Position numbers and translations under genes: made by a program | DNA from: Paracyclopina nana | Lineage: Eukaryota; Arthropoda; Copepoda; Cyclopoida; Cyclopettidae | NCBI GenBank assembly: GCA_019096065.1 | Contig: JAGUCH010000002.1 | Span: 6,398,501-6,462,500 of the forward strand | Direction of reading: 5' to 3' | Length of the DNA: 64,000 bases | Shown: positions 1 through 9,795 of the stretch, piece by piece | Numbering within the stretch: position 1 is the stretch's first letter | Layout: the number at the start of each line of letters is the position of its first letter | Notes under the pieces: generated by a model | Told to the model about the DNA's origin: nothing | What the model saw: only the letters and a program-made list of their open reading frames with translations | Databases searched by the model: none

Positions 1-540
1 GGAGGCGAATTCATATACGTCAATCCACCTACGGACAAAGTACCAACTTATGTGGAGCTCACCGAAAAAATGGGCAATACTATGTTCTTGACTGAGTTGA
101 TGAGAGGCATCATGGTGACAACTGGAACTATCTTTAAGGAGCCAGCCACTATTAATTACCCCTTTGAGAAGGGACCCTTGAGCCCTCGCTTCAGGGGAGA
201 ACATGCCTTGAGGAGGTATGCAAGCGGCGAGGAAAGGTGCATCGCTTGTAAATTATGTGAAGCCATCTGCCCAGCCCAGGCAATAACTATCGAGGCTGAA
301 GAGAGAGCTGATGGAGCGAGGAGGACGACCAGATACGACATCGACATGACAAAGTGCATCTATTGCGGCTTTTGCCAAGAGGCCTGCCCCGTTGACGCAA
401 TCGTGGAAGGACCCAACTTTGAGTTCTCCACTGAAACACATGAAGAGCTCCTATACAACAAGGAAAAGCTGCTCAACAATGGGGACAAGTGGGAGGCTGA
501 AATAGCGGCCAACATTGAGGCCGACTACCTCTACCGATGA
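1..540 (+). CDS. NDUFS8: NADH dehydrogenase [ubiquinone] Fe-S protein 8 (complex I TYKY subunit), 5' partial
   Basis: The reading frame is open from base 1 and ends with TGA at 538-540, so the upstream part (mitochondrial targeting region) lies outside the window. Two ferredoxin-type cysteine clusters are visible, [12 protein letters not shown] and [12 protein letters not shown]. They are the ligands of the two [4Fe-4S] clusters (N6a/N6b) that pass electrons through the peripheral arm of respiratory complex I in the mitochondrial matrix. The segment between the N-terminus and the first cluster ([19 protein letters not shown]) is a hallmark of this subunit. It is convergent with the next gene, 86 bp away. 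Identity is essentially certain; only the true start is unknown. Confidence 0.96.
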   Translation, partial: GGEFIYVNPPTDKVPTYVELTEKMGNTMFLTELMRGIMVTTGTIFKEPATINYPFEKGPLSPRFRGEHALRRYASGEERCIACKLCEAICPAQAITIEAEERADGARRTTRYDIDMTKCIYCGFCQEACPVDAIVEGPNFEFSTETHEELLYNKEKLLNNGDKWEAEIAANIEADYLYR

Positions 541-626
541 GGACACGATAACAAGGCCTTCCCCTAACTATATTCATGCTTGAAACCATACTACTATTAG
601 TAAAGTGATCTGTAACAATTGCTCGT

Positions 627-1919
627 CTATTTCTTGGCCTTTTTAGACACATTCTTAGGCTCCTCGTTTTTCGGAACATATCCTCTCTTGCCCTTGGCAC
701 CACCCTTAACAACCGGCAGTCTCGCCCAAAACTCGTCACCGTCTCCCTTTAATTCAGGCATCTTTTTCTTTCCTTTCATCTTTTTTGGCTCCACTTCAGC
801 CTCGGGTTTGGCAAGTTCGGGGTCAAAGTCTTTGGTAAGGAGCACCTGATTGAGCCTTGACTTGAGATACATCTTTTGGACAGCTTTCGGTTGGTTGATA
901 TCAAAAACACGGACAAACCGGTCCAAGCCAACGACGGCAAAAGTCCTATGCACAGGGTGGCTATCAATGCTACGAATCCCCCCTGTGCACCCTCTATATT
1001 TGCGACGCATGCCTTTGTGGGCCATCCTCAAATCGTATTGGGCCAAGTGTCCAGCACCAGTGCCCACAATGACTTCATGATCAACAGACGTTGAACTTAT
1101 AGCTGTGAGCACCTCATCCTGCCACAACATACTGAGGACGGGCCTCCTTTGACCCTTTCTAGTATCGTACAGTCTGATATGACCATGCCTCGAAACAAGA
1201 GCAATCTGATCGGCAGTTTGATTGTCCACAAAACACATGTCCATAACCCAGACTGGAACGCGAAGTTGGAGGCGATCCAGTGGGACATTTTTCGCTCGAA
1301 ACACTGGCCCGCTTTCGGTCTTATTGAGGTCCCAGACCTGCAGATCGTTCTCTTTGCCACCAGTGGCAATCAAGTTGGCTGAGCCTGGAACTTGCCTCAT
1401 TGTAGACAATGCTCTGTCCACCTTTAGGGCAACTAAGTGTTTTTCTCTGTCTTCCTCCGTTTCGAATGCGTTCGCCTTCAGCTTTCCACTGCAGCTTAGC
1501 TCAAAGTCAATTGTGCTGAATTTAACGCGTGGTTCCCTCCACACTTGAACGATGCCGGACTCACCAGCCACGACCAAAGAGTCTTCCGCTCTGCATACGC
1601 CTACGATTTTGCCCATGCCAATGCCATCGACCTCAAAGCTACTGGCAAAGGTTTTGTCATCGGGATTAAACGTTCTTACAATTTGTCCTCTTAGGCCCAG
1701 AATGATTTCACTCTGTTGCTCTTTGTTTCCCCACGCCATGGCCGTGATTTCATGTTTCCTCTCCAAGTTGTGCATATTGGAGAAGTTCTTGGCTATGTTC
1801 GTCTTGGAATTGATGCTGACACCTTTCAGAATTCCTGTTTCAGCACCAACATAAATGTTGAAATCCGGAGGGGCTTGTTGAGGCTCATCCTCAATAATTT
1901 CCACTTCTTCCATTGTCAT
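627..1919 (-). CDS. WDR74: WD repeat-containing protein 74 (60S ribosome biogenesis, Nsa1-like)
   Basis: Single-exon frame of about 430 aa. The frame is open further upstream to 2003, but the ATG at 1919 (or 1913) is preferred because the family signature VGAETGILKGV follows about 25 residues later, as in animal WDR74. The protein has a seven-bladed WD beta-propeller (blade motifs such as ATGGKENDLQVWDL and VVGLDRFVRVFDI) and a lysine-rich tail (MKGKKKMPELKG...KKAKK) typical of a nucleolar protein. Known family role: WDR74 works with the AAA ATPase NVL2 and the MTR4 helicase during pre-60S maturation. It is divergent from NELFCD, about 340 bp away. Confidence 0.9.
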   Translation of the reverse strand: MTMEEVEIIEDEPQQAPPDFNIYVGAETGILKGVSINSKTNIAKNFSNMHNLERKHEITAMAWGNKEQQSEIILGLRGQIVRTFNPDDKTFASSFEVDGIGMGKIVGVCRAEDSLVVAGESGIVQVWREPRVKFSTIDFELSCSGKLKANAFETEEDREKHLVALKVDRALSTMRQVPGSANLIATGGKENDLQVWDLNKTESGPVFRAKNVPLDRLQLRVPVWVMDMCFVDNQTADQIALVSRHGHIRLYDTRKGQRRPVLSMLWQDEVLTAISSTSVDHEVIVGTGAGHLAQYDLRMAHKGMRRKYRGCTGGIRSIDSHPVHRTFAVVGLDRFVRVFDINQPKAVQKMYLKSRLNQVLLTKDFDPELAKPEAEVEPKKMKGKKKMPELKGDGDEFWARLPVVKGGAKGKRGYVPKNEEPKNVSKKAKK

Positions 1920-2260
1920 AATTCCCGAGATTATCTGAGAAATTGTAGACTCGCGAAATTGCACGTGCGTAAATGTAAACTTGTGTACAGTCTTGACCAA
2001 CAAATTTTAAGGCAACAGAACGCCGAAAGTAGCTCAAAATGTGAACATACAAAAATATTGTTATAGGTACAAGCATCACGAAAAAAATATATCTTCTGTG
2101 TTTTTTGAAATATCTCAAAATTCCTGCAATGTTTTTAAAAGTACCATCTAAGCAATCGATTCAAAATTAAGTAGGTTTTACTTTCGATCCGCATACCCAG
2201 TTCAAGCGTCACTTGCTCAGCAGTCGTACACAACAGAGTTTCTGAACAAAGTAAGAAAAT

Positions 2261-4000
2261 ATGGAGCCAGATGACTATTTTCCCTCTGGTGATCCTCCTG
2301 CAGAAGATGGTGAAGCTACAGACGAACCCGCTGAGGTTGAAGACACCCAGCAGATATTGGACACATGTCTAGTTCGCTTTGCATCGCCTGACTTCATCAT
2401 GGAGCCTGAAATTTTCACGCAGCTCAAACAGTATTTCCAAGCTGGCGGCAACCCTGAGCAAGTAATTGACCTATTGTCTAGAAATTATATTGCAGTCGCC
2501 CAAATGGCCAACCTGATGGCTGAGTGGCTCATCTTGGCTGGAGCTGAAATCACTGATGTTCAGCAGCGCGTCGAAAATCACTTACATGACATGATTCTGA
2601 AGACTTTCGATCCTAAAAAGGCGGACGCCATTTTCGCCGAAGAGGGAGAAACCCCCTCGTGGCTTGCCGAGCTGATAGAATATCCTACGTGGAGATCCTT
2701 GATCTACAGGCTCGCTGAGGACTATCCCGATTGTCTGATGCTCAACTTCACCATTAAGTTGATCTCAGACGCTGGCTTTCAGGGCGAAATAACCTCGATT
2801 TCAACTGCTGCTCAGCAAATTGAAGTCTTCTCACGAATTCTCAAGACGTCTGTAGTGACATTTTTGCAATCGGATGAAGACCGGTTAGGCAAGAACATGT
2901 CTGAGTGTGCCAAGATGATTTGCCACGGACAGCATACTTATGTTTACGCACAAGTGTTGTTGTCTGTTCTCGCCACCGAGAACAAAGGTGGGCACATTGT
3001 GAAAAGACTCCAAGAAGAGATACAAAGGGAAGCTCAGAAAGGACAGCATGATATCACACCAATCACAATGGCCCTCACTACAGGATTCCAGCATACCAGA
3101 GCTGTGCAAGCCTTGCAATCTATGCTCTCGAGGAACTCATTAAACCCCGCAGACATAGTGGTGCTCCACAAGCTGTATATTGCACTGGACCCTCCTCCAG
3201 TTGATCTCATTCGCATTCCACAATTTCTTGAGCTTCTCATCGACGCACTGTTCAAGAAAGGCTCGAAAATCAATCAAGAGCACAAGTCAAAGTACATTTA
3301 TCTTTTGGCTTACGCCAGCAGTGTATGTGACAATTGGAACTTTAAACGTGGCACTCGAAAAAGTCTCAACAAGGATGAGCTGAAGGGTACGACTCAAGCC
3401 GTTGAAAAAGTGCACAGTATTTGCACGTCCAGCAAAGGTTCCAATGAGTTGATTGCAGAGCTCAGCACTTTGTACCATTGCATTCGATTCCCTGTTGTGT
3501 CTGTCGGTGTCATTCGATGGGTTGAATGCGTGGTAACGGACCCTGTCTTCTTCTCCCTGAGCACTGAATACTGTCCAGTGCACTTGGCCCTCATCGATGA
3601 AGTTGTTACTTGCCACCCACTGTTGCATCAAAGAGTACTCGATTTGTTTATTCAACTCTTTGAAGCTCACTACGAAAGTCTGGAGATCTTGGCTCAGCTG
3701 GAAATCAAGAAAATGCTTCTGGACAGGCTTGTCAACCTATTGTCCAAGGGCTACGTCATACCTGTGGTGAAGTACATCAAGTCTTGCTGGGATAACACAG
3801 ACACTGACGTCTCTCTGATCCGATATTTTGTGCGAGAAGTTTTGGACACCATTGCACCCCCTTATAGCTCCGAATTTGTGCAACTTTTCTTGCCCCTGGT
3901 TGAAAACGATGAAATCACCGAGTCCATGAGAAACGACGGCGAAGAAGACCCCGTATCAGAATTTATCGTTCATTGTCGTGCCAATTTTGCGCTGCCTTGA
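2261..4000 (+). CDS. NELFCD: Negative elongation factor C/D subunit (TH1-like)
   Basis: One uninterrupted 579-aa frame, close to the usual length of about 580-590 aa. The N-terminus is acidic, followed by the conserved TH1 body ([41 protein letters not shown]). NELF-C/D is a core subunit of the NELF complex, which holds RNA polymerase II in the promoter-proximal pause. The ATG at 2261 follows an AAAAT context and is the first in frame. It is unusual only in lacking introns. Confidence 0.95.
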   Translation: MEPDDYFPSGDPPAEDGEATDEPAEVEDTQQILDTCLVRFASPDFIMEPEIFTQLKQYFQAGGNPEQVIDLLSRNYIAVAQMANLMAEWLILAGAEITDVQQRVENHLHDMILKTFDPKKADAIFAEEGETPSWLAELIEYPTWRSLIYRLAEDYPDCLMLNFTIKLISDAGFQGEITSISTAAQQIEVFSRILKTSVVTFLQSDEDRLGKNMSECAKMICHGQHTYVYAQVLLSVLATENKGGHIVKRLQEEIQREAQKGQHDITPITMALTTGFQHTRAVQALQSMLSRNSLNPADIVVLHKLYIALDPPPVDLIRIPQFLELLIDALFKKGSKINQEHKSKYIYLLAYASSVCDNWNFKRGTRKSLNKDELKGTTQAVEKVHSICTSSKGSNELIAELSTLYHCIRFPVVSVGVIRWVECVVTDPVFFSLSTEYCPVHLALIDEVVTCHPLLHQRVLDLFIQLFEAHYESLEILAQLEIKKMLLDRLVNLLSKGYVIPVVKYIKSCWDNTDTDVSLIRYFVREVLDTIAPPYSSEFVQLFLPLVENDEITESMRNDGEEDPVSEFIVHCRANFALP

Positions 4001-4044
4001 AAAATGTTTGTTGCAAATTGCGAATCCCAAATCATGCGTGTGTT

Positions 4045-4050
4045 AATAAA
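4045..4050 (+). promoter_or_regulatory. Polyadenylation signal AATAAA of NELFCD
   Basis: A canonical hexamer lies 45 bp after the NELFCD stop codon and only 21 bp before the next ATG. The two genes are therefore almost touching, and a CTTTGCAG acceptor-like sequence lies directly before the next start. Confidence 0.6.
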
Positions 4051-4070
4051 TTTTTATCGTCTTTGCAGAT

Positions 4071-4736
4071 ATGCTACTAGCAACGGTTAAGGAGCACTTC
4101 CGACGGGTTCATTCAACGAAACAAAGAGAAATAGCTGAAAACATTCTAGTGGTGATAGATAGGGCAAAGCCTTGCTACTTATTCGATGCGAGTGATTTCC
4201 AGGAGGAAAACTTGTTCAGCTTAGTGCAAAACATCAGAGACCTATTTTCGCCAGATTTGATGATGCTCAAAGTCATTAATCCTGTATTTGGCTGTGACTA
4301 CTTTATAGGCCTTAAAGATTCGATGTTGGAAGCAATAGAACCTGGCTCTAACAAACTTTTGGTTACAGTGAGCGAATCGGGTCCAACTCTAGAGAATTTG
4401 GATCCTGTACGCTTTTTGTCCATCACAAATGTGCTTAAAAGAGCCTCTCAGCTTGTTATCACGATTGATGCTCCAGAGGATGGAACGGCGCTTTACGGTT
4501 TGCTGTTAGGCTTCCCTATAGTGTATAGTGGGAATTTTGTGAACTGTAGCAAGAGCCTAACAAGAGTTGAAGCAACAAGAAACGGCGTTTGTTTTTCAAG
4601 CTTTACTTTTCCACAGGAGCTGTTGTCTGAAAAAGTAAGACTCGTCGTGGATGCATGGACGTCCAAGATAATGCGGAACGAGAACATGACCGTACATGAA
4701 AGCACAGTAGAAGCAAACGGTAGCCTGAGCATGTGA
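4071..4736 (+). CDS. C1orf74-like protein (UPF0739 family)
   Basis: A 221-aa single-exon frame. The sequence (LVVIDRAKPCYLFDASDFQ, VINPVFGCDYFIG, GLLLGFPIVYS) fits my memory of the UPF0739/C1orf74 family of small cytosolic proteins with no assigned biochemical role; the human protein is somewhat longer. No membrane segment or signal peptide is visible. The start lies 70 bp after the NELFCD stop, in the same orientation, so the pair could share a transcript or the second gene could have a 5' exon within NELFCD. A CTTTGCAG acceptor-like site directly precedes the ATG. The assignment is by recall, not search. Confidence 0.6.
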   Translation: MLLATVKEHFRRVHSTKQREIAENILVVIDRAKPCYLFDASDFQEENLFSLVQNIRDLFSPDLMMLKVINPVFGCDYFIGLKDSMLEAIEPGSNKLLVTVSESGPTLENLDPVRFLSITNVLKRASQLVITIDAPEDGTALYGLLLGFPIVYSGNFVNCSKSLTRVEATRNGVCFSSFTFPQELLSEKVRLVVDAWTSKIMRNENMTVHESTVEANGSLSM

Positions 4737-4888
4737 CAATTATCTGTACAAGTATAATCAGCAAAGTTAATTCAATAATTGAAAAAGGGTTTTCAAGGCC
4801 TAAAAGATAATCTCACAAGAGCGGCTTCTAATCTAGTTGGAGATGAACTATATGGAAAAATAAAGCCTTATTCGACTCGTTTAGTGGT

Positions 4889-5367
4889 TCAATTCCTCGC
4901 ACTACGCTCGGTTTCAACGAGGCATTCGCGTACCAAAATACGAGCGTACACAATTCCCCGTTTCAACCGCTCCGCGCTTGACTTGGATCCAGCGTAGGTC
5001 GGTCGAATATCTTTGCTCATCTCTTCGATGACCGACAAGAGTTGCTGATATTTGCTCTGAGACTGCGGGTCAAGTGCGCCAGAGTTCTGCAAAAATAAAC
5101 TTGAGTTAGCTGCGACCTCGCGTCAAAAGACTCATTTATCGGTACCTGAGGGATGCCATTTTGCGTTGGTGTCGGAGTTCGTGTGTTGTTTGTGGATACT
5201 TTGGGCGAATTGGTTACCGAGATCGGAGGTGTCGATTGCCGCGAAAAGTGTGATGCCGCCGATTGCTGCTGCGCGGAGAGAGAGGCGAATGCAGAGGCCG
5301 CTTGTTGCTGCTGTGCTAATGCCGCAAGTAGCTGGAAGTCCGCAAGGTCCATATTTGACATGTTCAT
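4889..5367 (-). CDS. CDK2AP1: Cyclin-dependent kinase 2-associated protein 1/2 homologue (NuRD subunit)
   Basis: Two exons: 5146..5367 and 4889..5086. Donor CAG|GTACCG and acceptor TTTTTGCAG are both visible on the minus strand, and the junction is in phase 0, giving 139 aa. The N-terminal half is low-complexity and Q/A/S-rich. The C-terminal half carries the family signature ([45 protein letters not shown]), which forms the small dimeric helical domain. Known family role: DOC1-type subunit of the NuRD chromatin-remodelling complex, also reported to bind CDK2. Alternative in-frame ATGs lie at 5361 and 5352. Convergent with the C1orf74-like gene. Confidence 0.92.
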
Positions 5368-5800
5368 GATGCCGAATCAAATTTTCCTTTGTGCTGCAGG
5401 ACGACGACGCCACTTTCCGGCTGCCACACAGTGAAAATAGCTTATTAAATCATTTGCGTAAACAACCACGAAAGATCGAATGTAGTGACGAGTTCGCAGT
5501 TGTGCTAACCAATTTTATCGCGAAATCGAAGAAAGCGAAATATTTGAAAACAATTGCCACAAGATTTATCATTATGCAGTAATCAGCTTTTGACTCATAG
5601 GTAGCAACTTTAAAATCCTGTTGAAATTTGCATGTGGCTCCAAATGTGTGCCCTAAAAAAGAGGATCTACGGAAGAGAGACGATGACGCTAATTGTTTTG
5701 AATCGGGTGTTCATGCCCTGCGTACCAGCTCAGCTGAGACTTGCGAGAAACGAGGAAGAGGCACACGTTTCTCTTTGTGATTGTTCGTCATCGTCCCTTC
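5368..5800. other. Divergent intergenic region between CDK2AP1 and UPRT
   Basis: A 433-bp region with start codons facing away on both sides, so it must hold both promoters. I see no clear TATA box or conserved motif. A short open frame lies before the UPRT ATG but looks like 5' UTR. Confidence 0.5.
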
Positions 5801-6632
5801 ATGACCGATCTAGAAATGGGCAAGGAGAAGTCAACGGCTCAAGAGCTGAAGGCTAGTGAAACTGCTCAGCCGAACCTCATGTCGAGCACCTCTTACGGGT
5901 CAGTGTCGGCCGACTCTACGTCAGAATGGGCTGAACTTGGTCTCGGTCCGAACTTTCGCATTTTAAAGCAAACCGACCAGATTGAGGAGCTGCAAACTCG
6001 ACTGCGGGACAGAAACACCAGCCGTAGCGATTTCAAGTTCGTTGCCGACCGGCTCATTCGTATGGTCATTGAGGAAGGCTTAAACCAGCTGCGTAAGTTA
6101 ACAGAATTATGTTATGTAGACTATTTGTAGAAATAGTCATAGTTTTTCTCTCATCGCAGCATATTCTGAAATGGAGGTGACAACTCCCACTGGCCGTAAG
6201 TACGTCGGCCTCAAGTACGAGAAGGGCAATTGTGGCGTGTCCATTGTGCGGTCGGGGGAGGCTATGGAAAAGGCTTTGCAAGACTGCTGCCGGTCAATGC
6301 GAATCGGCAAGATTCTCGTGGACTCTGATGCTGAAACCCACGAGGCACGTGTCATATTTGCCAAATTCCCCACCGACATAGCACAACGCAAAGTCTTGCT
6401 TTTGTACCCCATCATGAACTCTGGGAACAAAGTGTGTCGTGCCATCAAAGTCCTGCTTGACCACAAGGTCCCTGAAGACCATTTGATCCTCATCAATCTA
6501 TTCAGCACGCCCACGGCTGCCAAACGCTTAGTCACCGAGTTCCCCAACTTGTGTGTCCTCACGTCCGAGATCCACGAAGTCGCTCCCAATCACTTTGGCG
6601 AAAAGTACTTTGGAACTGACAGGGCAGATTGA
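5801..6632 (+). CDS. UPRT: Uracil phosphoribosyltransferase homologue (animal UPRT)
   Basis: Two exons: 5801..6092 and 6160..6632. The 67-nt intron has donor C|GTAAGT and acceptor ATCGCAG, and splicing yields a 254-aa protein reading ...EEGLNQLPYSEMEVTTPTG across the junction, as in animal UPRT. The frame is open 20 codons upstream of 5801, but the ATG at 5801 is preferred. The PRPP-binding region reads LLYPIMNSGN, so the Asp usual in bacterial UPRTases is replaced by Tyr, as in vertebrate UPRT, whose catalytic activity is doubtful. The uracil-site end HFGEKYFGTD is intact. The pyrimidine-salvage role is inferred from the family. Confidence 0.93.
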
Positions 6633-6778
6633 CTCGGCCAATTTACGCCTATGTTTACTTATAACACAATCATGCTAGTTGCCATAAACAAAGGAATCAT
6701 CATCACTCCTGTGACTCTGTTGTCATGGGTAATTATCTGAAGAAAGTATTTTCTACTTCCAGGTGAGCTCCAGCATTG

Positions 6779-8329
6779 ATGGGTTGGCAACACCTCCCCG
6801 AGCCGATCCTGTGCCAAATCTTCAGGCATTTATCGGCCTCAGAGGTTGTTTTGGGATGCAGCCTCGTGTGCAGGCACTGGTATGTAGTCAGCCATGACAA
6901 CCTTCTGTGGAAGCACCTTTTCATCAGAAACTTCAAAGTGAGCAGAAACACTCGCATCCGATGCCCAGAGTCGAGCTGGCATGACGAGTACAAAAGGCTA
7001 ATGGATGATATTCCCACCGTGCTTGAGCAAACTCTAACAGATCACAAAGATGAGGTTCTCCACGTGGCCTTCAGTCATGATGGCACAGAATTTGTCTCCT
7101 GCTCCAAAGATCATTCCATCATTGTCTGGACGGACCACGAGAGAAAGAGTTTTGAGAGCTGTCGTAAGATTGACATGGCCTCGGTGCACTGGATACATAC
7201 GTGGGGGTCAGAATTTAGCCCTGATGACACCAAAGTGCTCGTAGCCGGAGTTCTTTCATCGATCAATGGAGAGCTGGCTATCTTCAGCACTGGCCGCACC
7301 AGCCATTCGGCGTCTCACGGGAACTACCAACTTTTGTGCAGAGTCATGAATGACCCCTATGATATTTTTGGATGCTGGGCTTCCAGTCGCCTTTTCTTGT
7401 CAGGAACCATCATATCTTACGCCGGAGTTGCGAGCACAGTGTGGTTGTGCGAAACACAGTCGAGAGATGACGGCTTGGACAGAGACGAAGAGGATCCTGC
7501 CGACAGTCTGATTGATCTGAACGCACCTAAAAAGGCGCTATTTAAGTTCAGGAGCGAAAACTCGTCTATATTTGCAAGATTTTTGCAATGCTACTCGAGG
7601 GCCAAAATTCACGAAGACGAGGGAGTTTGGGTTCCTGGTGACAGTCAGGAGCCAGCCGTAAGAAGAGATCCATATCTAGATGGAGACTTTGTGGATCTGC
7701 CTTTTGAACCGCAGGGCTTGTCGTCATCAGATATCCAGGATGTAATTGAAGCCCAGGTATGTGCGGCCTTCATCTGTGGCGATCGAACTTCGATTCCCCA
7801 CCAAGTGGGCTTTCAACGGTTGACCTCGCGTTCCTTAGAGAATGATCCGTTGACCCTGCCAAAACCAGAAAAAGTCATTGATTTAAATGGGCACATTGTT
7901 GGGATTGCAGTGAGTCCCGAGCACTCAGAGCTTTATGTTAATGTTCGATCCTGGCCAGAAAATGCCATGCCTTCAATGGATAACCCGCCGCCCATTTCCA
8001 ACCAGATTGAGCTCAAAGTCATAGACTTGAAGACGATGACGGTGCAGGACAATTGTCTGCATGGCCACATTGGCTATACGCCCTCGGATAAAGCCTTTTA
8101 CTTGTACTTGTCAGTATCTACGCAGCTCGTAGGGAGTGGATCAGAGGACAAGAAAGGCTATTTGTGGGATCGCCATTACAAATGCAATGTGGCTAAACTG
8201 GCGCATGAGGCATGCGTCAATTCAGCTGTAATACGACCTGCATGCAACGAGGACACTGCTGTGACAGCCTCAGATGATTTTACTATCCGAGTCTGGAGGT
8301 CAAAAAGATCGCTTAGAAGTAAATCTTGA
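6779..8329 (+). CDS. FBXW5: F-box/WD repeat-containing protein 5
   Basis: A 516-aa single-exon frame from the ATG at 6779. An N-terminal F-box (LPEPILCQIFRHLSASEVV...SLVCRHWYVVS, residues about 6-40) is followed by a WD propeller whose first blade (DEVLHVAFSHDGTEFVSCSKDHSIIVW) and last blade (DDFTIRVW) are clear. FBXW5 is a substrate receptor for SCF and CUL4-DDB1 ubiquitin ligases. A CTTCCAG acceptor-like site 15-20 bp before the ATG suggests a 5' UTR intron. It follows UPRT in the same orientation at 146 bp. Confidence 0.92.
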   Translation: MGWQHLPEPILCQIFRHLSASEVVLGCSLVCRHWYVVSHDNLLWKHLFIRNFKVSRNTRIRCPESSWHDEYKRLMDDIPTVLEQTLTDHKDEVLHVAFSHDGTEFVSCSKDHSIIVWTDHERKSFESCRKIDMASVHWIHTWGSEFSPDDTKVLVAGVLSSINGELAIFSTGRTSHSASHGNYQLLCRVMNDPYDIFGCWASSRLFLSGTIISYAGVASTVWLCETQSRDDGLDRDEEDPADSLIDLNAPKKALFKFRSENSSIFARFLQCYSRAKIHEDEGVWVPGDSQEPAVRRDPYLDGDFVDLPFEPQGLSSSDIQDVIEAQVCAAFICGDRTSIPHQVGFQRLTSRSLENDPLTLPKPEKVIDLNGHIVGIAVSPEHSELYVNVRSWPENAMPSMDNPPPISNQIELKVIDLKTMTVQDNCLHGHIGYTPSDKAFYLYLSVSTQLVGSGSEDKKGYLWDRHYKCNVAKLAHEACVNSAVIRPACNEDTAVTASDDFTIRVWRSKRSLRSKS

Positions 8330-8660
8330 ATTTTCGATTACTATTGCCTTTATTAACTTATCAACGCAGGCTTGAGATGCCAGAATAAATGAAATTTTCA
8401 AAAACAACCACTCATAATCCCTCACTTTCTGTCCATTGCCATTTGACATATTTTGGTAAGACGTAAATGATCCACAAGAAGTATTCAAAGTGATCATTAC
8501 ATCAACGCGAAAAACAGCGGCAAAAATATAATTAGCTTGGCGAGCCATTTCGTTATATTATAAGCTGTTACGATGATTTTTTGAATAGAATGAAAAGTTG
8601 TAGCAGACACTTTCAAAGGATGAAAAAAGAACAGCTCCTGAAAATGCCTCATGTCACAGC
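8330..8660. other. Convergent intergenic region
   Basis: 331 bp between the FBXW5 and GHITM stop codons, AT-rich and presumably the two 3' UTRs. I see no gene, repeat or RNA in it. Confidence 0.5.
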
Positions 8661-9764
8661 CTACTTTTTCCTCCCTCCATTCATGGCTAGAATTTGCGCA
8701 ATCCGAATAAAAATGTTGATGGTGTCCAGGTAGATGCTGATAGAGTTGTTTACAGGGTCATAACGCTTCATCCCATACCCGTTAGGATGAGTTTCCGCCC
8801 TCTTGATGATTTTTTGGGTGTCATACAGCAAAAATCCACTGAAAAGAACCAGTCCTCCATAAAGGGCAACAGAATACAGTCCCGCACCTAAGGCAGTAGT
8901 GGGGGGAAGAAAAGCTGAAGCGATGGATGACATGAAGACGACACCGAATCCCATGGCTAAGGGGCCACCCATGTAGAGGAATTTTTCCGATGGGGCTGTA
9001 ACAGCAATGGCTGACAGACCTCCAACAACTCCAGCTGTGTACCATGCAGCCCTGAATTAAGAAGCCTTAAAAATTGCATCGCAGCGGATAAGTCAAAATA
9101 GAGAGTACCTCATGAGGATTGGGCCGCCAAGGAGGCACATAGGTGCTATGACAGCTCCGATTACTCCACAGTGTCCAAGCCAGGCAAGTTGCTTAGCTCC
9201 AAACCCTTCTTGGTAAGGTATGGATCGCACGAGCATTCCTGAGCCAATCATGGCAGCGATGGACACTCCCAAAGCAATCCACCCTTGCCTCATAACAATG
9301 TTCATCATGGCAGGAGACTTGAAAATGGCCGCCGCAGATGCCGCAGTCACCCCAATCGAGGCTCCGAAATAGAGGTACGTATCTCGAATTCGCTCTTTTA
9401 CATAATCTGGCCACATGATGGCCTTGTCGACAGCTCCAACTTCATTAGAGAATCCAAGTCCATAGAAGGCCAATGCTCCCTAGAAAGGAGCGAATCAGGT
9501 AACACTAAGCAGAATATGTAAACCACTTACAATGCCAAGGGCTGAGGCACCGGCTACCACTCCTTGACCAATGCTGAAAGGCAGCCCCGAAGTTGCGGGA
9601 GTATTTAGAGTTTCCTTAAGGGTCCTTCGACGAGCTGCATGGCTTTGCCTCAATCCTTGCTTCGCGTCAAAAGCCATCAAACGTTGGATGGTTGAAGAGG
9701 AAACATTGTTCGGTCTGGAAACCAAAAGACGAGGAACGCTCACAGCGAATCGCGAGGCCAACAT
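8661..9764 (-). CDS. GHITM: Growth hormone-inducible transmembrane protein (mitochondrial BAX-inhibitor family)
   Basis: Three exons: 9531..9764, 9109..9479 and 8661..9051. The introns are 51 and 57 nt with clean GT-AG borders (ATT|GTAAGT; AG|GTACTC), giving 331 aa. The N-terminus is basic and Ser/Arg-rich, consistent with a mitochondrial targeting sequence. Several hydrophobic helices follow, and the C-terminal block (LYDTQKIIKRAETH, YDPVNNSISIYLDTINIFIRI) is the BAX-inhibitor/TMBIM signature. GHITM (TMBIM5) is an inner-membrane protein that shapes cristae and handles cations. Foreign DNA begins 31 bp upstream of the ATG, so its promoter has been displaced or replaced. Confidence 0.95.
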
Positions 9765-9795
9765 TTTCGGTAAAACTGATCAGACGGTGCAATTT

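Noticed and set aside
627-2066. Several open frames on the plus strand across the WDR74 gene
   Set aside because: They lie antisense to a clear WD-repeat gene, have no recognisable motifs and break up where the WDR74 frame is continuous.
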